A stretch of 64,000 bases of DNA from Cupriavidus pauculus (GTDB lineage: Bacteria; Pseudomonadota; Gammaproteobacteria; Burkholderiales; Burkholderiaceae), in the NCBI RefSeq assembly GCF_003854935.1, contig NZ_CP033971.1, forward strand, positions 124,001 through 188,000. The letters are read 5' to 3'. A program made the translations under genes and the position numbers. Position 1 is the first letter of the stretch. Every line of letters starts with the position of its first letter. Below are positions 45,766 to 54,785 of this stretch, one piece after another. The notes beneath the pieces are model-generated. The model had not been told where the DNA came from, did no database searches, and saw only the letters and a list, made by a program, of their open reading frames with translations.

Positions 45766-46722
45766 TCAAAGGTCCAGCACCAGGCGCTGGCCCTTGCAAC
45801 CGGATACGCAGACCATCATCGTCTGGTTCGATTCGCGCTCGCTGTTGCTAAGCACGCTGTCGCGGTGATCGGGACAACCTTCGACCACCGCTGTCTCGCA
45901 CGAACCGCACACGCCTTCGCGGCAGCTGTACTCCACGGCCACGCCGGATTCCAGCAAAGCGTCGAGCAGCGACTTGCCGGACGGCACGCGCACGGTCTTG
46001 CCGGAGCGCTGCAGCTGGACGCTGTACTCGCCCTCCTGCACCGCTTCGGTGGCCGGGTCGGCCGCGAAGCGTTCGATATGCACGTTCGGGTAGCCGTGCG
46101 CTTCGCAGGCCGCCTCGAAGGCGTTGAGCATCGGGCCGGGGCCGCAGCAATAGAAGTGCGTGGTGGCGTCCTGCCCCGCCAGCATCGCCTTCAGGTCCGG
46201 CGGCACGCCGGCCTCGTCGTCGAAGTGAAAGCGCACGGCGTCGCCATAGGCCGACAGCTGCTCGACGAACGCCGCCTCCGCACGCGAGCGTGCGCAATAC
46301 AGCAGCGTGAACGAGCGGCCGCGCTCGGCCAGGCGCCGCGCCATGCACACGATCGGAGTCACGCCGATGCCGCCGGCGACCAGCACCGTGTGTGCGGCAT
46401 CCTCGTCCAGCGCGAAATGGTTGCGCGGCACCGCCACCGTCAGCGTGGTGCCGACGCGCAACTGCTCGTGCACGAAACGCGAGCCGCCACGGCTGTTGCG
46501 GTCGTTGAGCACGCCAACGGTGTAGCGGTCGCACTGTTCGGGCGCGCCGCACAGCGAATAGCTGCGCACCAGGCCGTTGGCCAGATGCAGGTCGATATGC
46601 GCGCCCGGCGCGAATGCCGGCAGCGGCGTGCCTTCGGGATCGCGCAGTTCGACGCTGACAACGCCACGCGCCTCGAAGCGCATGGCCTGCACGCGCAGGG
46701 TTAAAGATTGGCTCGCACTCAT
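45766..46722 (-). CDS. phthalate dioxygenase/VanB-type reductase
   Basis: A 318-residue flavin-iron-sulfur reductase. The flavin site has RSYSLCG (about 53-59), the NAD(H) domain has LVAGGIGVTPIVCMARRL (about 115-132), and a C-terminal plant-type [2Fe-2S] domain has CREGVCGSCETAVVEG plus a last Cys in MVCVSGCKG. It carries electrons from NAD(P)H to a Rieske oxygenase; the obvious partner is encoded at 54778-55833 in the same operon, nine genes upstream. Such two-component systems demethylate methoxy-aromatics or dihydroxylate aromatic acids. Confidence 0.94.
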   Translation of the reverse strand: MSASQSLTLRVQAMRFEARGVVSVELRDPEGTPLPAFAPGAHIDLHLANGLVRSYSLCGAPEQCDRYTVGVLNDRNSRGGSRFVHEQLRVGTTLTVAVPRNHFALDEDAAHTVLVAGGIGVTPIVCMARRLAERGRSFTLLYCARSRAEAAFVEQLSAYGDAVRFHFDDEAGVPPDLKAMLAGQDATTHFYCCGPGPMLNAFEAACEAHGYPNVHIERFAADPATEAVQEGEYSVQLQRSGKTVRVPSGKSLLDALLESGVAVEYSCREGVCGSCETAVVEGCPDHRDSVLSNSERESNQTMMVCVSGCKGQRLVLDL

Positions 46723-46764
46723 GGGGGCTTCCTTCTACTTCGAGACTTCCAGTCTTCCAGACAC

Positions 46765-47730
46765 TTAACGCTTTTCCGTCAGGAACTTGCCTTCCGGGCC
46801 GCCGGCGTTCTTCTGCCGGCGAGTATTGCCGTCGATGCCGCCTTCGATCGCCCATTCGGCGAACGTGGTCGGGCCTGGCTCGAATTCGCGCGGCTCCCAG
46901 TGGGCATCGAGCTGGTCTTCGTCGGCGTAGTACTCGATCAGGCCGCCGGCCGGATTCTTGAAGTACCAGAAGTACGCCGACGAGATCGGATGCCGGCCCG
47001 GCCCGAGCTGCGTATCCCAGCCCGTGCGCGACATGTGCATGCCGCCGCCAAACACCTCGTGGATATCGCGCACCGTGAACGCCACGTGGTTGAGTCCGGC
47101 CTTGCCATGCGGCAGCTGCAGCAGGAACAGGTCGTGGTGACCGCCCTCGGCCGCGCAGCGCAGGAACGCGCCACGGCCCGGGTAGTTGTCCGATTGCACG
47201 AAGCCGAACTTCTCCATGTAGAAGCGCTCGGTGGCCTTCACATCCTTCACGAAGAACACCACGTGCCCCACTTCGATGGGGATCGCGCGCTCGTAGATCG
47301 GGCTCCGCTCGTTCATGCGCGGCTTGTCGTTCCACGTGTTCATGCGCGCGCACTCCACCAGCACGTCATGCTTGCGCGATACCTGGAAGCGCACTGCCAG
47401 GCCGTTCGGGTCGGTGCAGCCGATGCGTGCCCCATCCTGCAGCGACACGAACGTCGGCTCGTTGCCGATACGGTCGCGGATGGCGGCCAGCGATGCCTCG
47501 TTGTCCACGCCCCACACCACTTCGCGCAGCGTCGGGCCGTCCTCGATCGCCGCCGCCAGCGCCGCGTCGGCGATCTTGCGCACCAGCACGCGGCAGCCGT
47601 TCAGCGTCTCGAAGTCCAGGCCCTGCGCGTCGTCGCGCTTGATGGCCAGGCCCCAGTCGCCGAAGAAGCCACGGCATGCGTCGAAGTCGTCGGCACCGTA
47701 GACGATTTCGTCAATTCCCAATACTTTCAT
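46765..47730 (-). CDS. extradiol ring-cleavage dioxygenase (VOC superfamily)
   Basis: A 321-residue protein of two vicinal-oxygen-chelate modules. In the C-terminal module the iron ligands of type I extradiol dioxygenases are all seen: His in EVGHVVFFVKDV (about 153), His in GLNHVAFTVRDI (about 210) and Glu in GGLIEYYADED (about 267). The N-terminal module starts KVLGIDEIVYGADDFDACRGFF. It should open a catechol-type ring next to its hydroxyls. It begins 1 base after the aldehyde dehydrogenase stop. The C-terminal tail (GNTRRQKNAGGPEGKFL) is an extra. Confidence 0.9.
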   Translation of the reverse strand: MKVLGIDEIVYGADDFDACRGFFGDWGLAIKRDDAQGLDFETLNGCRVLVRKIADAALAAAIEDGPTLREVVWGVDNEASLAAIRDRIGNEPTFVSLQDGARIGCTDPNGLAVRFQVSRKHDVLVECARMNTWNDKPRMNERSPIYERAIPIEVGHVVFFVKDVKATERFYMEKFGFVQSDNYPGRGAFLRCAAEGGHHDLFLLQLPHGKAGLNHVAFTVRDIHEVFGGGMHMSRTGWDTQLGPGRHPISSAYFWYFKNPAGGLIEYYADEDQLDAHWEPREFEPGPTTFAEWAIEGGIDGNTRRQKNAGGPEGKFLTEKR

Positions 47731-47731
47731 T

Positions 47732-49210
47732 TCAGTCTCCGGCCCACGGCAGCGGTTGTTCGTTCAAGCCCCAGTACACGCTCTTCTGTTCCATGTACTG
47801 CAGGATGCCAAGTCGTCCCTTCTCGCGGCCCAGGCCGCTGTCGCGCCAGCCGCCGAACGGCGTCGCGATCGAGAACTGCTTGTAGGTGTTGATCCAGACG
47901 TTACCGGCTTGCACGGACCGTGCCACCCGCCACGCACGCTTGTAGTCGCGCGTCCAGATGCCGGCCGCCAGCGCATAGACGCTGTCGTTGGCCTGCTCGA
48001 TCAGGTCGTCCTCGTCGTCGAACGGCATCGCCACCAGCACCGGCCCGAAGATTTCCTCCTGGCAGATGCGTGCGTGGTTGTCGAGCCCTTCGATGATGGT
48101 CGGCGTATAGAAGTAGCCATTGGGCAGGCCGGGCACGTCCGGGCGGATACCGCCCGTGCGCAGCTGGCCGCCGTCTGCCACGCCTACCGCCACGTACGAT
48201 TCGATGCTGTCGCGGTGCCGGTCGGTGATCAGCGGCCCCATCTGGGTGCGTTCATCGGCCGGATCGCCCACTCGCAACTTCGCCGCCGCAGCAGCCAGTC
48301 GGTCGATGAATGGCTCGTACTGCGAGCGCGCCACGAACAGGCGCGAGCCGGCAATGCACGATTCGCCCGACGAACTGAAGATGCCGTACAGCACGCCGTT
48401 CACCGCGTGGTCCAGGTCGGCATCGTCGAACACCATCGTCGGCGACTTGCCGCCCAGTTCCAGCGACACCGGCATCATCTTGTCGGCCGCGATATGCGCA
48501 ATGTGCTTGCCGGTAGTGGTGCCACCGGTGAACGACACGCGCTTCACCAGCGGGTGCTTGGTGATGGCGTCGCCAATGACCGAGCCCTTGCCCGGCAGCA
48601 CGCTGATCAGGCCACGCGGCACACCGGCCTCTTCGCAGATGGCGGCCAGTTCCAGCGCCATCAGCGGCGTTACCTCGGCCGGCTTGACGATGACAGCGTT
48701 GCCGGCGGCCAAAGCGGGCGCCATCTTCTGTGCCTCGCTGGCAATTGGCGAGTTCCACGGCGTGATGGCCGCCACCACGCCCATCGGCTCGTAGACACTC
48801 ATCGTCAGGCAATCGCCGCGTTGCGGCGTGATCTGCTCTTCCAGCGTTTCCAGTGCGGCGGCAAAGAACTGGAAGGTCGCCGCAGCGCTGGCCACCAGCG
48901 CGCGGGTTTCGCTGATCGGCTTGCCGTTGTCCAGCCGCTGGCTCTGGGCCAATGATTCGGACTTGGCGCGGATCAGCGCGGCCACACGGTGGAGCACGGC
49001 GGCGCGCTCGTGCGGCTTGCGTTGGGCCCATCCGCTGACACGGAAGGCCTGATGCGCGCCCTGGATGGCCTCCTCGACATCGGCCAGGCTGGCCGCGTTC
49101 AGTTCGGCCACCACCTCGCCAGTGGCGGGGTAGCGCGTGGCGTAGCGGTCGCCGCCGCCCGGGCGCCACTCGCCGGCAATCAGGATGGGAAGGACTTGTT
49201 GCGTCGTCAT
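47732..49210 (-). CDS. aldehyde dehydrogenase (NAD(P)+)
   Basis: A 492-residue ALDH of normal length. The NAD-binding stretch TPWNSPIASEAQKMAPALAAGN includes the oxyanion Asn, the general base Glu lies in SLELGGKSPTMVF (about 258) and the nucleophile Cys in SSGESCIAGSRLFV (about 292). In this operon its natural role is oxidation of the semialdehyde produced by extradiol cleavage, as 2-hydroxymuconic semialdehyde dehydrogenase does. The C-terminal PFGGWRDSGLGREKG motif is intact. Confidence 0.94.
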   Translation of the reverse strand: MTTQQVLPILIAGEWRPGGGDRYATRYPATGEVVAELNAASLADVEEAIQGAHQAFRVSGWAQRKPHERAAVLHRVAALIRAKSESLAQSQRLDNGKPISETRALVASAAATFQFFAAALETLEEQITPQRGDCLTMSVYEPMGVVAAITPWNSPIASEAQKMAPALAAGNAVIVKPAEVTPLMALELAAICEEAGVPRGLISVLPGKGSVIGDAITKHPLVKRVSFTGGTTTGKHIAHIAADKMMPVSLELGGKSPTMVFDDADLDHAVNGVLYGIFSSSGESCIAGSRLFVARSQYEPFIDRLAAAAAKLRVGDPADERTQMGPLITDRHRDSIESYVAVGVADGGQLRTGGIRPDVPGLPNGYFYTPTIIEGLDNHARICQEEIFGPVLVAMPFDDEDDLIEQANDSVYALAAGIWTRDYKRAWRVARSVQAGNVWINTYKQFSIATPFGGWRDSGLGREKGRLGILQYMEQKSVYWGLNEQPLPWAGD

Positions 49211-49225
49211 GGGGTATTACTCGCT

Positions 49226-50038
49226 TCAGATCGACACCGCGTGCGCGCGGTTGCCGAGGGCGCGCACCACACTGAACACGGTCAGCGCGGACGTCTTGGG
49301 GTTGGCCGCCAGCGGCTTGCCGCGCATGGTCAGCTCGAAGCCGCCGAATGCGCCGCGTGCTTCCACGTGGTGGACGTTCTCCACCGCCGACGGATCGGCC
49401 AGCAGCTTGACCGACGTGCGGTCCAGCCCCAGTCCGGCCAGCGACACGGTGGCCGCCACATTGGCGTTCTTGGGATAGAGCCGTGCGGCATCGCGCGCCG
49501 TGCCTTCGAAGATCACGGTCGGCTCGGTCAGCGCATCGAGGTCGAACAGCTGCTCGGCCGGCGTGCCGGTCCATGCGCGCGCCGGCTTGCGGCCCGTGTA
49601 GATGACCTCGTCCAGCCCGCCCACGCGGGCAGCCGCCAGGGCATCGATGGCACCGATGGCACCGGACAGCAGCTGCACCTGCGTGTTGCCACGGCGTGCC
49701 GCGGCCTCCAGGCGTTCGGCCATCCCGGGCTCCGAAAGCGCGCCCACCGACACGACCAGGCACGGAATGCCGCGCTCCAGGGCCGGTACCACGTGTTCCT
49801 CCAGCGCCTGGTGGCCCGCGCATTCGACCAGCAGGTCGGGGCGCTGGTCACCGTCGGCCAGCCGCGTCGCCACGCGCACGTGGGGCGCCAGCGTCGACAG
49901 CGCGCCGCGCGCCTCGTCCATCCCGCCTTCCGGCACGATGACCACGTCGAACGCGACATCCGGATCGGACTTCAGCAGTTCCAGCACGCCGCGGCCAATC
50001 GCACCGCAACCCACCATCGACACATGCAGCATGGACAT
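49226..50038 (-). CDS. L-aspartate dehydrogenase-like enzyme
   Basis: A 270-residue NAD(P)-dependent dehydrogenase of the AspDH/NadX family: Rossmann start HVSMVGCGAIGRGVLELL, then LLSGAIGAIDALAAAR, and PKNANVAATVSLAGLGLDRT, which contains the family's conserved Asn pair. The final VFSVVRALGNRAHAVSI is standard. The family oxidatively deaminates L-aspartate to iminosuccinate or oxaloacetate and ammonia. An amino-acid dehydrogenase inside a ring-cleavage operon is unexpected; a different carboxylic or imino substrate is possible. It is separated by 15 bases from the ALDH and 6 from the ThDP gene. Confidence 0.88.
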   Translation of the reverse strand: MSMLHVSMVGCGAIGRGVLELLKSDPDVAFDVVIVPEGGMDEARGALSTLAPHVRVATRLADGDQRPDLLVECAGHQALEEHVVPALERGIPCLVVSVGALSEPGMAERLEAAARRGNTQVQLLSGAIGAIDALAAARVGGLDEVIYTGRKPARAWTGTPAEQLFDLDALTEPTVIFEGTARDAARLYPKNANVAATVSLAGLGLDRTSVKLLADPSAVENVHHVEARGAFGGFELTMRGKPLAANPKTSALTVFSVVRALGNRAHAVSI

Positions 50039-50044
50039 CCCCCT

Positions 50045-51742
50045 TCAGGCCGCTGCCGCCGCCGTATTGGCGATCGGGGCCTGCTTGTTGACCGGCGGGC
50101 CGGCAAACACGGTCTTGAAGCTGCCGATCGATAGCATGTCGATCTCCAGCAGGAACGGACCCGGCTCTACAGTTGCGGCCTCCAGCGCGGCGCCGATATC
50201 GGCCAGGTTGCTCACGCGGCGGTGGCGCAGCGCCAGCGACTGGCACAGCTGCGCATAGTCGGGCGTGTGCAGGTCCACGTAGTGGCGGCGGCCGCCGTAC
50301 TGCGCGTCCTGGATGTTCTTGATCACGCCGTAGCCCTTGTCGTTCATCAGCACGATGACCATGTCGGCGCGCTCCTGCACCGCCGTGGCCAGCTCGCCCA
50401 GGTTCAGGATGAAGCCGCCATCGCCAGCCAGCGTGAACGTCTTCTTGCCCGATGCCGTGGCGGCCGCGCCCACTGCGGCGCCGATACCCATCGCCAGGCC
50501 CTGGCCGATGCCACCGCCCAGCGCATGCACGCCGGCACGCGAATCGAACAGTTGCAGGTGGCGGTTGCCCCAGGTGCTGTTTGACACGGTCACGTCGCGC
50601 ACCCAGTTGAAATTGCGGCCCACGGCCTGCTGCAGCGCCTGCACCAGCGCGCTGTACGGGCCCAGGCCATCGACCAGCGCGCCCACGGCGGCGTCATGCG
50701 CGCGACGCAGGTCGGCAGCGAAGTTGTCATCGATCAGCATGCGGCCTTGCAGGCGGTCGGCCAGGCCGTCAAGCGCCAGCGCGGCGTCGCCGCTGACAAA
50801 GTCATCGCTCTGGTAGCAGCGGCCTTCGGCAGCCGGATCGGCGTCGATGCGCAGCAGCGGGCGCGGCAGCTTCAGTTCGTACTTGAGCGTCTCGTTGCCG
50901 CGCAGGCGCGATCCGACCACGACCATGGCATCGCAGGTCTGGTAGAACGTTTCCACCGGCTTGTGCAGGTTGTAGGCACCCAGCGAGCGCGGATCGTCCT
51001 CGGGCACGATGCCACGGCCCTGCGTCGACGTGACCACGCCAAAGCCCATGTCCATCAGGCGTTTGACCTGCTTGCTGGCGTGGCGCGCGCCACCGCCCAG
51101 CCACAGCATCGGACGTTTGGCCTTCAGCAGGCGCTCGGCCAGCGCATCGAGCGCATGGGCCGACGGCTGGTGTTGCGGCACCGGCAGCGGCTTCAGGTCG
51201 TTCGGCATCGGAATCAATGCCGCCTGGATGTCGATGGGGATCTCCACGCTGACCGGGCCAGTCGGCGCCGTCAGCGCGGTCTGCACGGCGAGCTTGATCG
51301 TCGAGATGGCGGTGTCGGCGCTGCGGATGCGGAAGGCGGCCTTCGACACGGCCTTCAGCATCGTGAGCTGATCGGGTGCTTCGTGGATGTAGGCCAGGCT
51401 CTGGTCCAGGTACGGCGTTTCGATCTGGCCCGTGATGTGCAGCATCGGCGTGCCGGCCGTCAGCGCTTCCACCATGGCGCCGGCGGCATTGCCTGCGGCG
51501 GTGCCGGTGCTGGTCAGGCACACGCCCAGACTGCCCGTGGTGCGGGCGTAGGCGTCGGCCATGTTGGTGCCGCCCGCTTCGCCGCGCGCGGGGACGAAGC
51601 GGATCTTGCCGCGTTCGCCCATCGCATCGAGGATGGGCATGTTGTGGATCGAGATCACGCCGAATGCAGCCTTGACGCCGCACTGTTCGAGGAAGGCTGC
51701 AATGGCGCAGCCCACGGTGACTTGTTGTTGCTCGTTACGCAT
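50045..51742 (-). CDS. thiamine diphosphate-dependent enzyme (acetolactate synthase/benzoylformate decarboxylase type)
   Basis: A 565-residue three-domain ThDP enzyme. The Pyr domain has the activating glutamate in FVPARGEAGGTNMADAYA (about 50), the central domain GGGARHASKQVKRLMDMGFG, and the PP domain the ThDP/Mg motif GDGGFILNLGELATAVQERA with VLMNDKGYG (about 440-475). These enzymes decarboxylate or ligate 2-oxo acids. Here a decarboxylase for a 2-oxo acid from the ring-cleavage product is plausible. The ATG at 51742 overlaps the SDR gene end by 8 bases; an open frame to 51808 is not needed. Confidence 0.9.
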   Translation of the reverse strand: MRNEQQQVTVGCAIAAFLEQCGVKAAFGVISIHNMPILDAMGERGKIRFVPARGEAGGTNMADAYARTTGSLGVCLTSTGTAAGNAAGAMVEALTAGTPMLHITGQIETPYLDQSLAYIHEAPDQLTMLKAVSKAAFRIRSADTAISTIKLAVQTALTAPTGPVSVEIPIDIQAALIPMPNDLKPLPVPQHQPSAHALDALAERLLKAKRPMLWLGGGARHASKQVKRLMDMGFGVVTSTQGRGIVPEDDPRSLGAYNLHKPVETFYQTCDAMVVVGSRLRGNETLKYELKLPRPLLRIDADPAAEGRCYQSDDFVSGDAALALDGLADRLQGRMLIDDNFAADLRRAHDAAVGALVDGLGPYSALVQALQQAVGRNFNWVRDVTVSNSTWGNRHLQLFDSRAGVHALGGGIGQGLAMGIGAAVGAAATASGKKTFTLAGDGGFILNLGELATAVQERADMVIVLMNDKGYGVIKNIQDAQYGGRRHYVDLHTPDYAQLCQSLALRHRRVSNLADIGAALEAATVEPGPFLLEIDMLSIGSFKTVFAGPPVNKQAPIANTAAAAA

Positions 51743-52538
51743 GACGGGAGAGTCCTCCGGAAATATCGATGTGGCTGCCCGTGGTGTACGAAGACAACGG
51801 CGAGGCAAGGAACAGGATGGCGCGCGCGGCTTCCTGCGGCAGGCCGAGACGGCCCAGTTGAATGTGCTTCTGCCGGGCCAGACGCGCGGTCCACGCGGTC
51901 CAGTCCAGATGGCGGTCCTCGTCGGGGCGCGCGTCGAAGCGGCGGCGCCACTGGCCCGATTCCACCAGGCCGATCAGGATGCCGTTGACGCGCACGCCCT
52001 TGGGCGCGAACTCGGTGGCCAGCGAGCGCACGAGGTTATGCACCCCGGCACGCGCTGCGGACGTGGCCACCATATGGGGCTCCGGCTGCGTGGCCAGCAG
52101 CGAGTTCACGCAGACCATGGCGCCCTGCTTCGATTGCTCCAGCTGGGGCAGGAACGCGCGCGTCGGGTGGATCACCGAGAAGAACTTGAGCTGCAGTTCC
52201 TCGACCCAGGCCGCGTCCTCTGTGGTGGCGAACGTCGACACGCGGCCCTGGCCGGCGTTGTTGACGAGCATGTCCACGTTGCCCAGTTCGCGCGCCACGT
52301 CGGCGGCAAAGGCGTTGACCTGTTCCGGCTTGAGCACGTCGCAGGTGGCCGCGTACAGGCGGCAACCGGCAAAGCGCTCGCGCAACGCGGCTTCGGCGCT
52401 GCGCAGGCGGGCTTTGTCACGGCCGCACATGGCTACGGCGGCGCCCGCTTCCAGCAATAATTCGACCGTGGCCAGCCCAATGCCGGAGGACCCGCCGGTC
52501 ACGACGGCTACGTTGCCGTCGAGTTCAATCATGGACAT
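51735..52538 (-). CDS. SDR-family protein with non-canonical active site
   Basis: A 267-residue SDR: nucleotide-binding turn VTGGSSGIGLATVE (about 13-26), NNAGQGRV near residue 92 and a normal C-terminus ending GSHIDISGGLSRHA. The active-site stretch, however, is NSLLATQPEPHMVATSAARAG where a YxxxK pair is expected; I see neither the Tyr nor the Lys in register. The Ser is present. Either the catalysis differs or the protein has another role. The ATG at 52538 or, two codons on, at 52532 may start it. It overlaps the ThDP gene by 8 bases. Confidence 0.88.
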   Translation of the reverse strand: MSMIELDGNVAVVTGGSSGIGLATVELLLEAGAAVAMCGRDKARLRSAEAALRERFAGCRLYAATCDVLKPEQVNAFAADVARELGNVDMLVNNAGQGRVSTFATTEDAAWVEELQLKFFSVIHPTRAFLPQLEQSKQGAMVCVNSLLATQPEPHMVATSAARAGVHNLVRSLATEFAPKGVRVNGILIGLVESGQWRRRFDARPDEDRHLDWTAWTARLARQKHIQLGRLGLPQEAARAILFLASPLSSYTTGSHIDISGGLSRHA

Positions 52539-52561
52539 CGAATCCCCTCTCCCCTCTTCCA

Positions 52562-53425
52562 TCAATCGCGATACATGGCGACCACCTGGCCCGGCGCGCG
52601 CCTGGCGTGCCGATGGGGCCGGTAGCCAAGCAGGCGCGACAGTTCTCCTGCGGTTTCCCTGACTTTCCCGACCATGCGGTCGAGTTCTTCCTGCGGCAGC
52701 CGCGACGCCGGAATCGTGGCGCCCAGCGCGGCGGCAACCTTGCCGGTGCGGTCGCGCACTGGCGCCGCGATGGTCGAAATGCTGGCTTCGAAGAAGCCTT
52801 CGTGCAGCACGTAGCCACGCTGCTGCACCTGTTGCACCAGTTCGTGCAGCGCTTCCACGGTGCGCGGCGTGCTGTCCGAATAAACCTGCAGCTGCGCTTC
52901 CGGATACAGCTCGCGCAGCTGCTGAAGATCCATGTCCTCCAGCAGCACGTGGCCCAGCACCGTGGCATGCGCGGGCAGGCGTGCGCCCACGTTGATGTTG
53001 CTGGCGAACGGCCGCGACGCCGCGGCCTTGGCCACGTACACCACCGAGCGCCCGTCGCGTACGACGAGATTGCACGGGTATTCGATGTCGTCGCGCAGGC
53101 GGTTCAGCAGCGGCCCGCCCAGTTCGGTCAGCTCCAGCGATGCCAGGTAGTCGAAGCCCAGCCGCAGCACCGCCAAACCCAGCCGGTACTCGCGGCCGCC
53201 GTCGGCGCGCTCCACATAGCCCGTGGATTCCAGCGTGGCCAGCAGGCGGAACACCGTGGAACGCGGCACGTTCAGGCGGCGCGACAGGTCGGCCGCCGAC
53301 AGCACGCGGTCGCGCGCGCTGAATTCGGCCAGCAGGCGCAGGCCACGTTCCAGGCCCGGGACGATGTACCTGTCCAGGCTTTCGGCGGGCAGCGCGCTGT
53401 CTGCTGCGGATGGATTGGCGCTCAT
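52562..53425 (-). CDS. IclR-family transcriptional regulator (copy 2)
   Basis: A 287-residue IclR regulator with HTH (AADLSRRLNVPRSTVFRLLATLE, split over about residues 43-66) and effector domain (GYVLHEGFFEASISTIAAPV). It is nearly the same protein as IclR copy 1 apart from the first 20 and last 20 residues, where this copy has the extra tail HARRAPGQVVAMYRD. It is embedded inside the operon between an SDR and a cupin gene, so its level rises with the operon. Two related regulators probably read the same operator set. Confidence 0.94.
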   Translation of the reverse strand: MSANPSAADSALPAESLDRYIVPGLERGLRLLAEFSARDRVLSAADLSRRLNVPRSTVFRLLATLESTGYVERADGGREYRLGLAVLRLGFDYLASLELTELGGPLLNRLRDDIEYPCNLVVRDGRSVVYVAKAAASRPFASNINVGARLPAHATVLGHVLLEDMDLQQLRELYPEAQLQVYSDSTPRTVEALHELVQQVQQRGYVLHEGFFEASISTIAAPVRDRTGKVAAALGATIPASRLPQEELDRMVGKVRETAGELSRLLGYRPHRHARRAPGQVVAMYRD

Positions 53426-53453
53426 GGCAGGGGCTCGGCGTGTCGGTGGCAGG

Positions 53454-53996
53454 TCAGCGCTTGACCTTGGTGAGCGGATGCTCGGGCGGATAGGTCGGCG
53501 TGATCGGCTTCTTCGCGCCCAGTATCACGCACATCAGCGCGTCTTCCTCGCCGATGTTGATTTCCTCGCGGTACACGCCCGGCGGCACCGACACCAGGTC
53601 ACGGTCGGTCAGGATGGTCTCGAAGCGTTCGCCGTCCTTTTCCAGCACCAGCTTGATCTTGCCGCGCAGGATGAAGAACACCTCTTCCACATCGGTGTGC
53701 AGGTGCGACGGGCCTTCGTGGCCGGCCGGGATGATCATGGTCGAGAACGTGAAGTGCTCCGACGGCACGGTATTGGTGTCGGCGGCAACGCCGGTGCCGC
53801 CCGTGCCCAGGTAGCGCATCTGGGCGCGGCGGTACTTCGGGTCGTAGTCGGCCTGGAACTTCAGCGCGTCCCAGTCGTAGCGGCGCGTGCTGAAGCGCGC
53901 CACGCGCGATTCCATCCACTTGTCGAACGAGGCGCCCTCAGGCTGCTCCCAGCTGCGCTTGATGTTTTCCTGTTGCGACAGATCGCTCATTTCCAT
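53454..53996 (-). CDS. cupin-domain protein
   Basis: A 180-residue cytoplasmic protein with one cupin barrel in residues about 75-165: GPSHLHTDVEEVFFILRGK supplies two His and one Glu metal ligand and PPGVYREEINIG the second motif, where the usual last His is replaced. The N-terminal 60 residues (SWEQPEGASFDKWMESRVAR) are specific to this group. It may be a small dioxygenase, isomerase or decarboxylase-type enzyme for a ring-cleavage intermediate, but nothing fixes this. ATG at 53996 or 53990 are both possible. Confidence 0.88.
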   Translation of the reverse strand: MEMSDLSQQENIKRSWEQPEGASFDKWMESRVARFSTRRYDWDALKFQADYDPKYRRAQMRYLGTGGTGVAADTNTVPSEHFTFSTMIIPAGHEGPSHLHTDVEEVFFILRGKIKLVLEKDGERFETILTDRDLVSVPPGVYREEINIGEEDALMCVILGAKKPITPTYPPEHPLTKVKR

Positions 53997-54014
53997 TTCC
54001 CCTGGAGTGTTTGG

Positions 54015-54785
54015 TTATTGCATGACAAAGCCGCCGTTGACCGCCAGCGTCTGGCCGGTCACGAAACGGGCGAGGTCGGACAGCGCGAACAGCACGGCGC
54101 CGCAGACGTCATCGGGTACCTGTTCGCGCTGGATGGCGCGCTGGTTGCGGTATAGGTCGTGCCGGTGCTGCGGCACGTATTCGGTGGCTTCCACCAGCGT
54201 CAGGCCGGGCGCCACGGCATTGACCGTGACGTTCGCATCGCCGAGTTCACGGGCCAGCGAGCGGGTCATGCCGATGATGGCGCTCTTGCTGGCCACATAG
54301 GCCAGCAGGTTCGGCGCGCCCCACAGCGGGGTGTCCGATGCCAGGTTGATCACCGCGCCCCGGCCGCTGGCGCGCAACGCCGGCGTGCAGGCGGCCGTCA
54401 TCAGCCACGTGCCGCGCACGTTCACGTTCATCACGCGGTCCCACGTGGCGACGTCAAGCTCGGTCAGGCCACGGCCGCCGGAATCGGTCACCGCACCGTT
54501 GTTGACCAGGCCGTCCAGGCCGCCCAACGCTTCGGCGGCGGCACTGGCGCAGGCCTGCACCGAAGCTGGCTCGTTCAGGTCGAGCTGCAGCGGCACCACC
54601 TTGAAGCCACGTGACTTCAGCGCGGCGGCCGATTCCTGGACGCGGTCGGCCAGGATGTCGGCCATGGCTACGCTGCCGCCGGCTTCGGCGATGGCCGTTG
54701 CAAAGGCCAGGCCCAGGCCGCGCGCGGCGCCGGTGACCAGCACCTTGCGGCCGGCCAGCAGGTTTGCGTACTGGCGATCAGGCAT
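54015..54785 (-). CDS. short-chain dehydrogenase/reductase
   Basis: A 256-residue classical SDR with VTGAARGLGLAFATA (about 15-29), an aspartate after beta-2 (VAMADIL) pointing to NAD(H), NNGAVTD near 93, catalytic Ser in NLASDTPLWG and the canonical YxxxK in LLAYVASKSAIIGMTRSLA. It could oxidise a cis-diol or an alcohol side chain of the aromatic substrate. The ATG at 54785 overlaps the end of the Rieske gene by 8 bases, so translation is coupled. Unlike the SDR at 51735 its catalytic residues are complete. Confidence 0.92.
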   Translation of the reverse strand: MPDRQYANLLAGRKVLVTGAARGLGLAFATAIAEAGGSVAMADILADRVQESAAALKSRGFKVVPLQLDLNEPASVQACASAAAEALGGLDGLVNNGAVTDSGGRGLTELDVATWDRVMNVNVRGTWLMTAACTPALRASGRGAVINLASDTPLWGAPNLLAYVASKSAIIGMTRSLARELGDANVTVNAVAPGLTLVEATEYVPQHRHDLYRNQRAIQREQVPDDVCGAVLFALSDLARFVTGQTLAVNGGFVMQ

